Below are positions 50,911 through 59,975 of a DNA stretch of 64,000 nucleotides, in pieces. The translations under genes were made by a program, and so were the position numbers. Source of the DNA: Syntrophaceae bacterium UBA6087 (GTDB lineage Bacteria; Desulfobacterota; Desulfomonilia; UBA1062). Under the pieces are notes generated by a model, which saw only the letters and a list, made by a program, of their open reading frames with translations, was not told the origin of the DNA and did no database searches. The stretch is from assembly GCA_002448235.1 (NCBI GenBank), contig DIXF01000018.1, forward strand, positions 124,001 through 188,000. Reading direction: 5' to 3'. Position 1 is the stretch's first letter. Each line of letters opens with the position of its first letter.

Positions 50911-51270
50911 TCACATGCCCGCCATCTGACGGCACGAACCGGCACAAATGCGGCATATGCCTGCACATGATTCCATATGCCGATCATCCGGGTCGATTCT
51001 CTCACAACTTTCCGCGCATTTGTCGCATATCTCTGCACAGACCTCGCACACCTTATGAATGTATTCGGAACCATTCAACATGAAATCTGCGCTTGTCTGG
51101 CAGATCTCAGCACAATCGATCATCAGAGTGATGTGTGAAGGTCCGGCATGTTTTCCTCCCATGTGCAGACAGTGTCTCATCGTTTCCAGGCATGAGCTGT
51201 GGCAATCGATGCAGTCTTTTATACACTGCTTTATCATGGGATCCATCTCTGCACTCATAATCTGAACCAT
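50911..51270 (-). CDS. four-helix bundle copper-binding protein
   Basis: A 119-residue protein with Cys-rich repeats in the pattern C-x3-C: DCIDCHSSC, CAEICQTSADFM, CAEICDKCAESC and CAGICRICAGSC. This is the Csp/DUF326 copper storage family, in which cysteines lining a four-helix bundle hold many Cu(I). No signal peptide, so it is cytoplasmic. The start at 51270 is chosen for GGAGG 8 nt before it. Divergent from the CopB-type ATPase gene 137 bp away, so both serve copper handling. Confidence 0.88.
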   Translation of the reverse strand: MVQIMSAEMDPMIKQCIKDCIDCHSSCLETMRHCLHMGGKHAGPSHITLMIDCAEICQTSADFMLNGSEYIHKVCEVCAEICDKCAESCERIDPDDRHMESCAGICRICAGSCRQMAGM

Positions 51271-51407
51271 AATGTCCGCCTCCGTTTTCGTGGTTCTCCT
51301 CGCGATCCGGCAAAGCATCCCTCACAATAACAATACTCCAGGCCCCGGTGTCTTCAAGCGATCCACGCTGCACAAAAGCATGCACAGCCCTACAATCTTG
51401 AGCACGA

Positions 51408-53474
51408 ATGATTACTTATATGCGTATGGATGAGAATGCCCACACGGTAAAAGCTCCTCACGGGAAGGATCATGATCACGCCCGGAAAAAGCAGGCCGGA
51501 AGCCCTGCCGGAGCTTCCTCAATGCATACGGACCATCATGCCCGCATGGTCGCGGACTTCAAGAGAAGACTGCTGCTCTCCCTGATCATCACCGTTCCCA
51601 TCCTCATCCTCTCGCCCATGATCCAGCATTTCATCGGCCTGGGCGATTCCATCAGATTTGCCGGGGATGCATACCTGCTCTTCGGCCTTTCCTCCATCGT
51701 CTTTTTCTATGGAGGGAGCCCTTTTCTGAAAGGGTTGATCGGCGAGCTTAAGAACCGGCAGCCGGGGATGATGACGCTGATAGCCACGGCTATTACGACG
51801 GCATACGTATACAGCTCTGCGGTCGTGTTCGGCCTTGAGGGCATGTCGTTCTTCTGGGAGCTGGCAACGCTGATCGATATCATGCTCCTGGGCCATCTCA
51901 TCGAGATGAAGTCGGTCATGGGGGCGTCGAACGCCTTAGAGGAACTGGGCCGGCTCATGCCTTCGGATGCCCATAAAGTATCGCCTGACGGGTCCGTCGC
52001 CGATGTGCCGGTAAGCAGTCTGTCGGTCGGAGACAGGGTCATTGTCAAGCCGGGGGAAAAGATCCCTTCGGACGGCGAGGTCGTCGAGGGCGAGAGCTCG
52101 GTGAACGAATCCATGCTCACCGGAGAATCCAAGCCCGTGGCGAAGGGAAAAGGCTCCCGGGTGATAGGGGGCGCGATCAATGCCGAAGGATCGCTGACCG
52201 TGCAAGTGGACAAGACCGGCGAAGACTCTTTCCTGTCCCAGTTGATCACCCTCGTGAGAGATGCGCAGCAAAGCAAGTCGCACACGCAGGACCTGGCGAA
52301 CCGTGTGGCGACATGGCTCACGCTCATAGCGCTTTCGGGCGGAGCATTGACCCTCTTTGCCTGGCTTGCGTTGATGCAGAGGGATTTGAGCTTCGGGATC
52401 GAGCGTGCGGTGACGGTCATGGTGATATCCTGCCCGCACGCCCTGGGCCTCGCAGTCCCCCTCGTGGTTGCGGTTTCCACGGCTCTTGCCGCAGGCAGCG
52501 GGCTGCTCATCAGAAACCGCGCGGCCTTCGAGAAGGCGCGGAACATAAGGGCCGTCATCTTCGACAAGACCGGAACGCTCACGGAAGGCAGATTCGGGGT
52601 CACGGACGTCATTCTCCTGTCAGATGACATCGACAGAGAAGAACTCCTGAATTATGCCGCATCCGTTGAATCACGGTCCGAACACCCTATCGCGCAAGCC
52701 ATCGTGTCTTCTGCGGCGAAGCCTGCCCCTGTCGAAAGTTTCAGGGCCATCCCCGGGAAAGGCGCGGAAGGCGTCGTGGGGAAAAAGGATGTAAAAGTGG
52801 TGAGCCCGGGCTACTTACGGGCAAGCGGCCTTTCCCAGGACGGAAGAGAACTCGATGAGCTCTCTTCCCAGGGGAAAACCGTCGTCTTCGTGATTCTGGA
52901 CGGGAGCGTGAAGGGAGCCATTGCACTGGCCGATATCATCCGGCCCGAGTCGAAAGAAGCGGTTTCCAGGCTTAAATCCATGGGAGTCCGCTGCATCATG
53001 CTCACCGGAGACAACTCCCCTGTTGCCAAGTGGGTATCGGATGAGATCGGCATGGACGAATACTTTGCCGAGGTCCTGCCGCAGGACAAGGCGAAAAAGG
53101 TAAAGGAGGTCATGGCCAGGGGGCTTGTAACCGCCATGACCGGCGACGGGGTGAACGACGCCCCTGCCCTTGCGAGCGCGGATGTCGGAATCGCCATCGG
53201 CGCGGGCACCGACGTTGCAGTGGAGACCGCCGACATCATCCTCGTGAGGAGCAATCCCCTCGATGTGGTTTCGATCATCGGCCTGGCAAGGGCCACGTAC
53301 CGGAAGATGATCCAGAACCTGGCCTGGGCAACGGGGTACAACGTGATAGCCATCCCCCTTGCCGCAGGGGTGCTCTACAAGGCAGGCATCCTCCTGAGCC
53401 CGGCGATGGGAGCGGTGCTCATGTCCTTGAGCACGGTCATCGTGGCGGTCAATGCCCGGTTCATCAAGATGTGA
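51408..53474 (+). CDS. copB: P1B-type copper ATPase, CopB-like
   Basis: A 688-residue P-type ATPase: a His-rich N-terminus (HGKDHDH, HTDHH), eight membrane helices, TGES actuator, metal site CPH at about residue 342 (CopB class, P1B-3), phosphorylation site DKTGT with Asp386, HP locus SEHPIAQ, and GDGVNDAP hinge. CPH enzymes tend to export Cu(II) or Cu(I) and Ag(I). There is no N-terminal CxxC domain. The start used is the first ATG; ATGs at codons 5 and 7 are close. The copper-bundle gene is divergent. Confidence 0.93.
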   Translation: MITYMRMDENAHTVKAPHGKDHDHARKKQAGSPAGASSMHTDHHARMVADFKRRLLLSLIITVPILILSPMIQHFIGLGDSIRFAGDAYLLFGLSSIVFFYGGSPFLKGLIGELKNRQPGMMTLIATAITTAYVYSSAVVFGLEGMSFFWELATLIDIMLLGHLIEMKSVMGASNALEELGRLMPSDAHKVSPDGSVADVPVSSLSVGDRVIVKPGEKIPSDGEVVEGESSVNESMLTGESKPVAKGKGSRVIGGAINAEGSLTVQVDKTGEDSFLSQLITLVRDAQQSKSHTQDLANRVATWLTLIALSGGALTLFAWLALMQRDLSFGIERAVTVMVISCPHALGLAVPLVVAVSTALAAGSGLLIRNRAAFEKARNIRAVIFDKTGTLTEGRFGVTDVILLSDDIDREELLNYAASVESRSEHPIAQAIVSSAAKPAPVESFRAIPGKGAEGVVGKKDVKVVSPGYLRASGLSQDGRELDELSSQGKTVVFVILDGSVKGAIALADIIRPESKEAVSRLKSMGVRCIMLTGDNSPVAKWVSDEIGMDEYFAEVLPQDKAKKVKEVMARGLVTAMTGDGVNDAPALASADVGIAIGAGTDVAVETADIILVRSNPLDVVSIIGLARATYRKMIQNLAWATGYNVIAIPLAAGVLYKAGILLSPAMGAVLMSLSTVIVAVNARFIKM

Positions 53475-53496
53475 CAGGCGACGGGCGTATGGGAAA

Positions 53497-54603
53497 TTAA
53501 TCAGTCTTCCGGTGCAGCGTGATTCTAAGAATTTCGCCGGGGCGCCAGAGACGCATGCGGAGGCCCCATGTACCGGTGCCGCGGCACACGATGACGGTCA
53601 TGCCTGCCACCTCGTAGCTGCCCTCCAGCAGCGGGTACTTAAGCCGGGCAACAAGACCGAAGGGCCAGATCTGACCTCCATGGGTATGTCCGCTGAGCAT
53701 CAGCCCCACACCGGACTTCGCGGCTTTCTCGTACTCCAGGGGTGTATGGGAAAGGAGGATGGCAGCCCCGGGAGGCCTGTCCGCCAATGCCTTCGAGACA
53801 GGATCGTTGTTCCGGCCGGCCCGCCGGTTGTACGTGAGGTCTTCGACGCCTGCCAGGATGAACCCCGGCCGGACTTCTGCCCAGCGGTTGAACAACAGAT
53901 GGACGCCTGCATCCCTAATGAGGGCGAGGCTCTTATTGCCTCCGCCGTGGAATTCGTGGTTTCCGGCCACGGCCCATACTCCCAGAGGCGCGGTCATGCT
54001 CCGCAGAACAGGGAGCAACTCTTCCCGGTCTAAGCCGTGCCCTTCGAAGAGATCGCCAAGCAGGACCACAAGATCGGGCTTCTGTTCCCGGACCTGGGCA
54101 ACCCTGCTCTCCAGCCACGATTTTCCGAGCCGCGATCCGACATGTAGATCGGACATGGCAACGAGTACCTTTCCCTCCATCTCTCTGGGAAGGTTGGAGA
54201 GGTACACATCGTAATTGTGCACCTCCGGCGGCCTCAGGCCCTGGACCAGGGCGATCACGGAAAGCGCACCGCCCAGGAGAAGCGCCAGGCCCCGTAGGGT
54301 CGGAGCCTTCCGGGGCATGAGCAAGCCGAATCCGGTGACGGCTTCCGCCATGAGGAGGGAGACCGTGGCAAGAAACAGCACAACCATCCAGGTCATGCCG
54401 GCCAGCTCCAGCATCCCCGCCACGGCCCCCGAGGTGCCATGGCCGAACATGCGGCCTGCGAAAAAGACGAGCCACAGGACCACGCCTGAACCCGCGAGGA
54501 CGTGTCCGGGGACGTTCCGCTTTAAGAGCGGGACTGAAGCGGCACGCCAGAAAACATAGAGGTTCATCACCGTAACGAGTGAAATGAGGATGCTTCCAAA
54601 CAT
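53497..54603 (-). CDS. membrane-anchored metallophosphoesterase (YkuE/YaeI-like)
   Basis: A 368-residue protein with four N-terminal membrane helices (about residues 1-125) and a calcineurin-like phosphoesterase domain: SDLHVG, GDLFEGH, GNHEFHGG and the final SGHTHGGQIW. Such proteins dephosphorylate lipid A or peptidoglycan precursors or bind UDP-type lipids. The ATG is near the intergenic gap and no ribosome site is clear. It converges with the ATPase gene. Confidence 0.88.
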   Translation of the reverse strand: MFGSILISLVTVMNLYVFWRAASVPLLKRNVPGHVLAGSGVVLWLVFFAGRMFGHGTSGAVAGMLELAGMTWMVVLFLATVSLLMAEAVTGFGLLMPRKAPTLRGLALLLGGALSVIALVQGLRPPEVHNYDVYLSNLPREMEGKVLVAMSDLHVGSRLGKSWLESRVAQVREQKPDLVVLLGDLFEGHGLDREELLPVLRSMTAPLGVWAVAGNHEFHGGGNKSLALIRDAGVHLLFNRWAEVRPGFILAGVEDLTYNRRAGRNNDPVSKALADRPPGAAILLSHTPLEYEKAAKSGVGLMLSGHTHGGQIWPFGLVARLKYPLLEGSYEVAGMTVIVCRGTGTWGLRMRLWRPGEILRITLHRKTD

Positions 54604-54781
54604 GAGAGCAGACTATGATGACGCCGTCCGGCGAGTCAAGGGATCCTTTTGACCGGCTCTCCTATTTCGGAGCAGCGACGCTCCGGCAATATAACCCGGT
54701 CGCCATTGCTCCTGGTTATGCAACTATCAGTAAGGGGCCGGTCCGGACCCATAGGCCGGATTTGATAACGGACAGATTATG

Positions 54782-54792
54782 ACTAGTATAAA
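54782..54792 (+). promoter_or_regulatory. ACTAGTATAAA box before the Ku operon
   Basis: Identical 11-bp word to 4467-4477 and (other strand) 39231-39241. It lies 64 bp before the first Ku start codon. Region 54604-54781 shows no gene. Confidence 0.4.
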
Positions 54793-54855
54793 TTATGCAG
54801 ATAAACGGCTGAACCAGAGGGCCTGGTCTTTAGGAAATCTCAGAGGTTTTTGATA

Positions 54856-55626
54856 ATGGCAGAAAAAACGTTCTGGAAAGGTGTTATCCATTTCAGCGGC
54901 GTCGATGTTCCGGTAAAGCTGCATTCCACGGTCAGGGAGGAACGGATCCGGTTTCACCTGCTTCATGGGCGCGATCAGGTCAGGCTCAAACAACAGCTGG
55001 TTTGTGCATATGAACATGAGCCTGTGCCCAGGGAAGAACAGGCAAAGGGGTTTGAGCTGGAAGAGGGGAAATACCTGCTCCTCGATCAGGCTGAACTGGA
55101 GCGGGCCGAACCGAAGAGCAGCCGGACGATCGAGGTCCACGAGTTCGTGAAAACCTCGACTATCGACCTTTTCTTCTTTGAAAAGGCCTACTATCTGGAG
55201 CCGGACAGTCACATTGAGGAATACAATGCGCTTGCCGGGGCCATGAGAGAAATGGACGTGGCAGGCATATGCACCTGGACCATGAGAAAAGGATCGTATT
55301 ACGGGGCGCTGCAGGCCGGCGGCAACGTTCTCCGCCTGACCACCCTGCGGAACGCCGATGAGGTGATTCCGGTGAAATCCCTGGAAATTGAGGATATTCC
55401 TTTATCCGAAAAGGAACTGAAGATAGGCGGCGACCTTATCAATCAGCTGAGCGCCCCTTTTCAGCCGCAGAAATTCGTAAACGAACATCAGGAACAGCTG
55501 CATGCGATGATCGACAAGAAAGCCCGCGGAGAAAGGATTGCCGTACTGCGCCCCAGACGCAGGAAACCGACATCACCCGACAAGCTGCTCGAAGCCCTCC
55601 AGGCGAGTCTGAAGAGGGCCGGGTAG
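54856..55626 (+). CDS. Ku-like DNA end-binding protein, copy 1
   Basis: Bacterial Ku homologue (256 residues) for non-homologous end joining. The ring core starts at FWKGVIHFSGVDVPVKLH, with EEGKYLLLDQAELERAEPKSSRTIEVHEFV typical of the Ku fold. The C-terminus is short and basic, used by bacterial Ku to contact LigD. Start at ATG 54856 (CAGAGG upstream) is used; a TTG six bases earlier is possible. Its TAG overlaps the GTG of the second Ku gene. Confidence 0.92.
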   Translation: MAEKTFWKGVIHFSGVDVPVKLHSTVREERIRFHLLHGRDQVRLKQQLVCAYEHEPVPREEQAKGFELEEGKYLLLDQAELERAEPKSSRTIEVHEFVKTSTIDLFFFEKAYYLEPDSHIEEYNALAGAMREMDVAGICTWTMRKGSYYGALQAGGNVLRLTTLRNADEVIPVKSLEIEDIPLSEKELKIGGDLINQLSAPFQPQKFVNEHQEQLHAMIDKKARGERIAVLRPRRRKPTSPDKLLEALQASLKRAG

Positions 55627-56489
55627 TGAAGAAACCAAGTTCGCTCCATTCTCCGAGGTTGTCGTCGAAAAGGAGAGCCGAAGCACACTTCCACGAAATG
55701 TGGAGCGGGACGGTCAGCTTCAGTCTGGTGGCGATCCCCGTTCGGCTGGTCAAAGCCGTCGAGCCCGGCCGGGTCTCGTTTCACATGCTCCACGCCAAAG
55801 ACTATTCACCCCTGCACAGAAGAATGTTGTGTCCGAAAGAAAACAAGATCGTCCCGCCGGATGAGATCGTGCGGGGATACGAGCTCTACCCGGGAAAGTA
55901 CCTCCTGATAACGGACGAGGAGCTGGAATCCGTATCGCCCGAACGGAGCCGCACGGTCGAGATCATCGAGTTCATCGATATGGAGGAAGTCGATCCTGTA
56001 TACTTTGACCACCCGTATTATCTCGCCCCTTTGAAGGGGGGAGAAAAAGCCTACAGGCTGCTGGCCGAAGCGATGCACCGGACCAATAAAGCGGGGCTGG
56101 CAAGGTTCGTTATGGGAGAACGGGAATACCTCGTGGCAGTCAAAAGCACTGAAGGGGTTCTATCCCTGATCACGCTTCACTACAGCGGGGAGGTGCTTTC
56201 CGGTGAGGACGTCTCCCCCGAGCAGGGAAAAACCGAACGTGAAGAACAGGACCGCCTCAAAGGAATCATCCAGGGAATGATCGCGGACTTCGATCCGGAT
56301 AAATATGCAGACGAACGCCGGGAGAATCTCCTGGAGATCCTGAGGGAAAAAGCGAAGCACATGGCACCGGTGGAGTCGCCTGAGGTCGGGGAGGAAGAGG
56401 AAGAAAGCACGGTCGATCTGATCGCGGTGCTTGAAAAGAGTATGCGCAAGGTGAAAAAGACAGGTGAGCACAAAAGTCGCCGAGGTTGA
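55626..56489 (+). CDS. Ku-like DNA end-binding protein, copy 2
   Basis: Second Ku homologue, 287 residues, starting at a GTG that overlaps the preceding stop by one base (TAGTG). Core segments MWSGTVSFSLVAIPVRLVKAV and ELYPGKYLLITDEELESV are clearly Ku. An N-terminal basic stretch of about 24 residues and a long acidic-then-basic C-terminal tail (EEEEESTVDL... KKVKKTG) distinguish it from copy 1. Two Ku genes may form a heterodimer as reported in some rhizobia. Its 3' end overlaps the polymerase gene by 26 bp. Confidence 0.92.
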   Translation: MKKPSSLHSPRLSSKRRAEAHFHEMWSGTVSFSLVAIPVRLVKAVEPGRVSFHMLHAKDYSPLHRRMLCPKENKIVPPDEIVRGYELYPGKYLLITDEELESVSPERSRTVEIIEFIDMEEVDPVYFDHPYYLAPLKGGEKAYRLLAEAMHRTNKAGLARFVMGEREYLVAVKSTEGVLSLITLHYSGEVLSGEDVSPEQGKTEREEQDRLKGIIQGMIADFDPDKYADERRENLLEILREKAKHMAPVESPEVGEEEEESTVDLIAVLEKSMRKVKKTGEHKSRRG

Positions 56490-57369
56490 AGGTGCAAGAC
56501 TGACCCTGACGAACCTGGATAAGGATCTCTACCCGTCCTACGGTTTCACGAAGGCCCATATCCTTGAATACTACCGCAGGATCTCCCCGTTTTGCCTGCC
56601 TCATCTGAAAGACCGCGCCCTGACGCTCAAGCGCTATCCCGATGGAGTGGGAAAGGAATTCTTTTACGAGAAGCGCTGTCCTTCCCATCGTCCGTCCTGG
56701 GTGAAGACGGCAAAGATCCCCCGGGATAACGGCGAGCGTATGACGGTTTGCCTTGTCAACGACCTGAACACGCTCATCTGGGTAGAGAACCTCGCCTCTC
56801 TCGAGCTTCATGTCCCCCTTGCCAGGGCACATTCCCCCGAGACGCCCGACTCCATGGTCTTTGATCTGGATCCCGGCGACGGGGCCGACATCCTCGATTG
56901 CGGCCGGGTCGCGCTGATCATAAAGGCACTGCTCAAGGAGCTGCGGCTTGCATGCTGTCTGAAGACGTCAGGCCAGAAGGGGCTCCATGTACTGGTCCCC
57001 CTGAACAGCAGAGAGGTAACCTTCGAGGACACCAAGAAATTTTCGAGATCGGTGGCGGAAGTTCTGCAGCGAAGCTATCCGGACCTGGTGACTGCGAGAA
57101 TGGGGAAGGAAGAGCGGGAAAAGAGGGTCTTCATAAACTGGTCTCAGAACGACCCGTCAAAAACGATGGTGTGCGTGTATTCCCTGCGGGCCAGGGAAAA
57201 ACCTGTCGTTTCCTTCCCCGTTGCGTGGGAGGAACTGGAGAATGCCCTCGACGAGGGAAATCCCCGCCGCCTGCAGTTTCTGCATTCCGAGGCCCTGAGC
57301 AGGGCCGAAAAACAGGGTGACCTCTTTCGGGAGGTGCTTGTCAAAAATCAGAAACTCCCTTACCTTTGA
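56464..57369 (+). CDS. LigD-type polymerase (primase-polymerase domain)
   Basis: Free-standing polymerase of LigD (301 residues), start at GTG inside the end of the Ku gene. Catalytic FDLDPGD carries Asp134 and Asp136; the ...YPDGV, TLIWVENLASLELHVP and QKGLHVLVPL motifs match the AEP polymerase. It fills gaps with ribonucleotides at broken ends. In many bacteria it is fused to the ligase; here it is a separate protein with one base to the next gene. Confidence 0.92.
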   Translation: MSTKVAEVEGARLTLTNLDKDLYPSYGFTKAHILEYYRRISPFCLPHLKDRALTLKRYPDGVGKEFFYEKRCPSHRPSWVKTAKIPRDNGERMTVCLVNDLNTLIWVENLASLELHVPLARAHSPETPDSMVFDLDPGDGADILDCGRVALIIKALLKELRLACCLKTSGQKGLHVLVPLNSREVTFEDTKKFSRSVAEVLQRSYPDLVTARMGKEEREKRVFINWSQNDPSKTMVCVYSLRAREKPVVSFPVAWEELENALDEGNPRRLQFLHSEALSRAEKQGDLFREVLVKNQKLPYL

Positions 57370-57370
57370 C

Positions 57371-58963
57371 ATGGGACTGAAAGAGTACAGAGCGAAGCGA
57401 AACTTCGAGAAGACCCCCGAGCCCCGACCGGGCCTCTCCAGAGAGGGGGGCCGTCTCGTCTTTGTCGTTCACAAGCACGTAGCCCGGGGCCTTCATTATG
57501 ATCTCAGGCTCCAGATGGAAGGAGTGCTCAAGAGCTGGGCTGTCCCGAAGGGCCCCTCGATGAACCCTTCCGTAAAAAGGCTGGCCGTGATGGTGGAAGA
57601 TCACCCGTCTGCTTACAAGGATTTTGAGGGAGTCATCCCGGAGCACAATTACGGCGCAGGGAGCGTCATCGTCTGGGACAGGGGCTATTATCGCCACCCT
57701 TCCGCCAGCGAGGGGAAAGCCGGCGAGGAGCTCCTTCTGGATGGATTGAGCAAAGGAGACCTGAAGTTTGTCCTCGAAGGGGAAAAGCTTCAGGGTGAAT
57801 TTGCACTGGTAAAGACAAAGAAGGATGATGCCTCATGGCTTCTTTTGAAGAAAAGAGACAGCCATGCAACCCTAAAGGATATTCTCAAGGACAACCGTTC
57901 CGTCATGTCGAATAAGACCCTGGAGGATGTCACCGCCGGCAATCCGCTCAAACCCACCCGGAAAAGAACGATGAACCGGATCCGCCTTCGGGAAGCGCTG
58001 GAAGAAGAAGACCTCGAACAAGCGCCCATCACGCCGGCGCCGCACGACGTAAAACCCATGCTCGCGACCTTGATCAAAGAACCGTTCGATCATCCCGACT
58101 GGATCTTTGAGATGAAGTGGGATGGATACCGGGCCATAGCCGAGATCCGGGACGGAAGCGTTTCGCTCTATTCCAGGAACCTGATCTCTTTCAACCAAAG
58201 GTATTATCCCGTTGCGGATGCGCTCAAGAAGCTGAAACTGGATGCCGTCCTGGACGGCGAAATCGTGGTAGTGGACGATCAAGGGCATCCACATTTCCAG
58301 ATGCTGCAGAATTTCCAGAGCACCGGAAAAGGTCATCTGCTCTACTATGTGTTTGATCTGCTCCACCTCGACGGGCATGACCTCACCGGCCTCCCCCTCT
58401 TGAGGAGAAAAGAGCTCCTGAAAAAGATCCTCCCCTCTTCTCCGAAAATCAAGTTCAGCGATCATGTCAGAGAAGAAGGCATATTGTTTTATCGGGTCGT
58501 CAAAGAGAAAGGGCTCGAGGGGATCATAGCCAAACGCTCTCAAAGCATATACGAGATGGGCCTAAGGAGCGGGCAATGGCTCAAGGTCAAGACGCAGCTG
58601 ACGCAGGAAGGCGTGATAGCGGGATTCACGGAGCCGAAAGGGAGCAGGAAAAATTTCGGAGCCCTTATCCTGGGTGTGTATGAGGGAGGCGAGCTGGTTT
58701 ACATCGGCCATACCGGAGGCGGTTTCAATGCCGGTCTTCTGGGAGAAATCCGCAATAAAATGAACCCACTGATCAGCAGGAAGTGCCCCTTCAAGGTCGA
58801 ACCCAGGGCCAATGCGCCTGTCACCTGGCTAAAGCCGGTACTGGTCTGCGAAGTTTCTTACCATGGCTGGACCCTGGACGGCATCATGAGACACCCGATT
58901 TTTTCACATCTGCGGGAGGATAAAGAGGCCCGCGAGGTAATGCGCGAAAAGCCTGGCGATTGA
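57371..58963 (+). CDS. ligD: LigD phosphoesterase-ATP-dependent DNA ligase fusion
   Basis: A 530-residue protein with N-terminal 3'-phosphoesterase domain (FVVHKHVARGLHYDLRLQ and PEHNYGAGSVIVWD, about residues 30-130) and a C-terminal DNA ligase with the adenylation Lys249 in EMKWDGYR. The ligase OB-fold end is present. With the polymerase and Ku genes it completes an NHEJ operon. The start at 57371 follows the polymerase stop directly. Confidence 0.93.
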   Translation: MGLKEYRAKRNFEKTPEPRPGLSREGGRLVFVVHKHVARGLHYDLRLQMEGVLKSWAVPKGPSMNPSVKRLAVMVEDHPSAYKDFEGVIPEHNYGAGSVIVWDRGYYRHPSASEGKAGEELLLDGLSKGDLKFVLEGEKLQGEFALVKTKKDDASWLLLKKRDSHATLKDILKDNRSVMSNKTLEDVTAGNPLKPTRKRTMNRIRLREALEEEDLEQAPITPAPHDVKPMLATLIKEPFDHPDWIFEMKWDGYRAIAEIRDGSVSLYSRNLISFNQRYYPVADALKKLKLDAVLDGEIVVVDDQGHPHFQMLQNFQSTGKGHLLYYVFDLLHLDGHDLTGLPLLRRKELLKKILPSSPKIKFSDHVREEGILFYRVVKEKGLEGIIAKRSQSIYEMGLRSGQWLKVKTQLTQEGVIAGFTEPKGSRKNFGALILGVYEGGELVYIGHTGGGFNAGLLGEIRNKMNPLISRKCPFKVEPRANAPVTWLKPVLVCEVSYHGWTLDGIMRHPIFSHLREDKEAREVMREKPGD

Positions 58964-59074
58964 AATCCTTTCCGACCACCAGATGACTTACCCGCATATG
59001 AAGTAACCAGGGGCTTCTGTTGCCCGAGATTACTCCATATGCTTTTTCCTAATCATTACTACATGCCTTCATAT

Positions 59075-59731
59075 TCATTGATGCCCATGCTTGAGAGCAT
59101 CAGAAGATTTATTCTTTGGAGAATGCTTGGGACCTTCAGCGTGTTCATCATGTGCGCTCTTGCCCGCTGCATCGAGATGAAGCCGTTCTACGTAATGCGT
59201 GTATTCAACGTATGCTTCAACAAATTCCCTGCCCTGAGTTACACTCTCGTCCTTGTGCTTATACGTATCCGCAGCATGTTCGTAACGCTTCCTGATGCCG
59301 GCAGCAACATCATCGGTGATAAGTTTCACCAAGGCATCAGAGGAACCATTCGCCAGGGCTTTATCCGCTTCAGCAATTGCGGGCTCCACTTCGCCTGCCG
59401 GTTTCAGCCCGGTGAAGGCTGCACCTTCACCTGCCCGATGGATCCTTACAAGTGTGACAAAAAATTGATTTTCTGCTACGTCTGCGTTTTTCTTTCCCTT
59501 GGCGCTGAGTGCCTTTGCAAAGGCCGCACGAATCTCTTTTTCATCCTTCTGTTTTACCCACTTGAGTACAGGGGTGACATCCTTGGCGTTTAAGGCCTTC
59601 CGGGCATCCTCAATAACGGGACCATCCAACGTGTCGCAATGAGCGAAGACAATGCCATAATTCCCTACAATTAGTGCTGTTACGATAGCGGCCAGCATGA
59701 GTATCCGAACTAAATTGAACCTTTCTTTCAT
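59075..59731 (-). CDS. DUF6448-like secreted protein with a His-rich tail
   Basis: A 218-residue exported protein with an N-terminal signal (about 1-30) and the mature start AHCDTLDGPVIEDARKALN. The repeat-like helical domain (LKWVKQKDEKEIRAAFAKA, FFVTLVRIHRAGEGAAF, GIRKRYEHAADTYKHKDE) matches the DUF6448 pattern as I recall it. The last 30 residues are rich in His and acidic/basic residues. Ribosome site AAGGAGG before 59731. Divergent from a His-tailed transporter. Confidence 0.7.
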   Translation of the reverse strand: MKERFNLVRILMLAAIVTALIVGNYGIVFAHCDTLDGPVIEDARKALNAKDVTPVLKWVKQKDEKEIRAAFAKALSAKGKKNADVAENQFFVTLVRIHRAGEGAAFTGLKPAGEVEPAIAEADKALANGSSDALVKLITDDVAAGIRKRYEHAADTYKHKDESVTQGREFVEAYVEYTHYVERLHLDAAGKSAHDEHAEGPKHSPKNKSSDALKHGHQ

Positions 59732-59805
59732 AATCAAATTCCTCCTTCGAGTTAATAAGATGCAATCCTCGCTGATCCTTGTATTCAAAAAACCAAAAGA
59801 TATAA

Positions 59806-59819
59806 TTGATCTAAGTCAA
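59806..59819. promoter_or_regulatory. FNR/HcpR-like site
   Basis: TTGATCTAAGTCAA is one base from the FNR consensus TTGAT-N4-ATCAA and also resembles the TTGAC-N4-GTCAA sites of HcpR in sulfate reducers. It lies between the divergent DUF6448 gene (75 bp) and the transporter gene (157 bp). Confidence 0.6.
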
Positions 59820-59975
59820 GTGTTGCTCCATCATCAGAATAAACAAGTATGGTGGTCCCTTCATAGATTATACTGGCGAATAGGGGAGATCTGTACTTGC
59901 GAGGAATCTATGATTGAAATGCTACTTGCAATGATTTACCTAGTAGAGAGGTGAAGGCAGGAGAATGCAGGAAGA

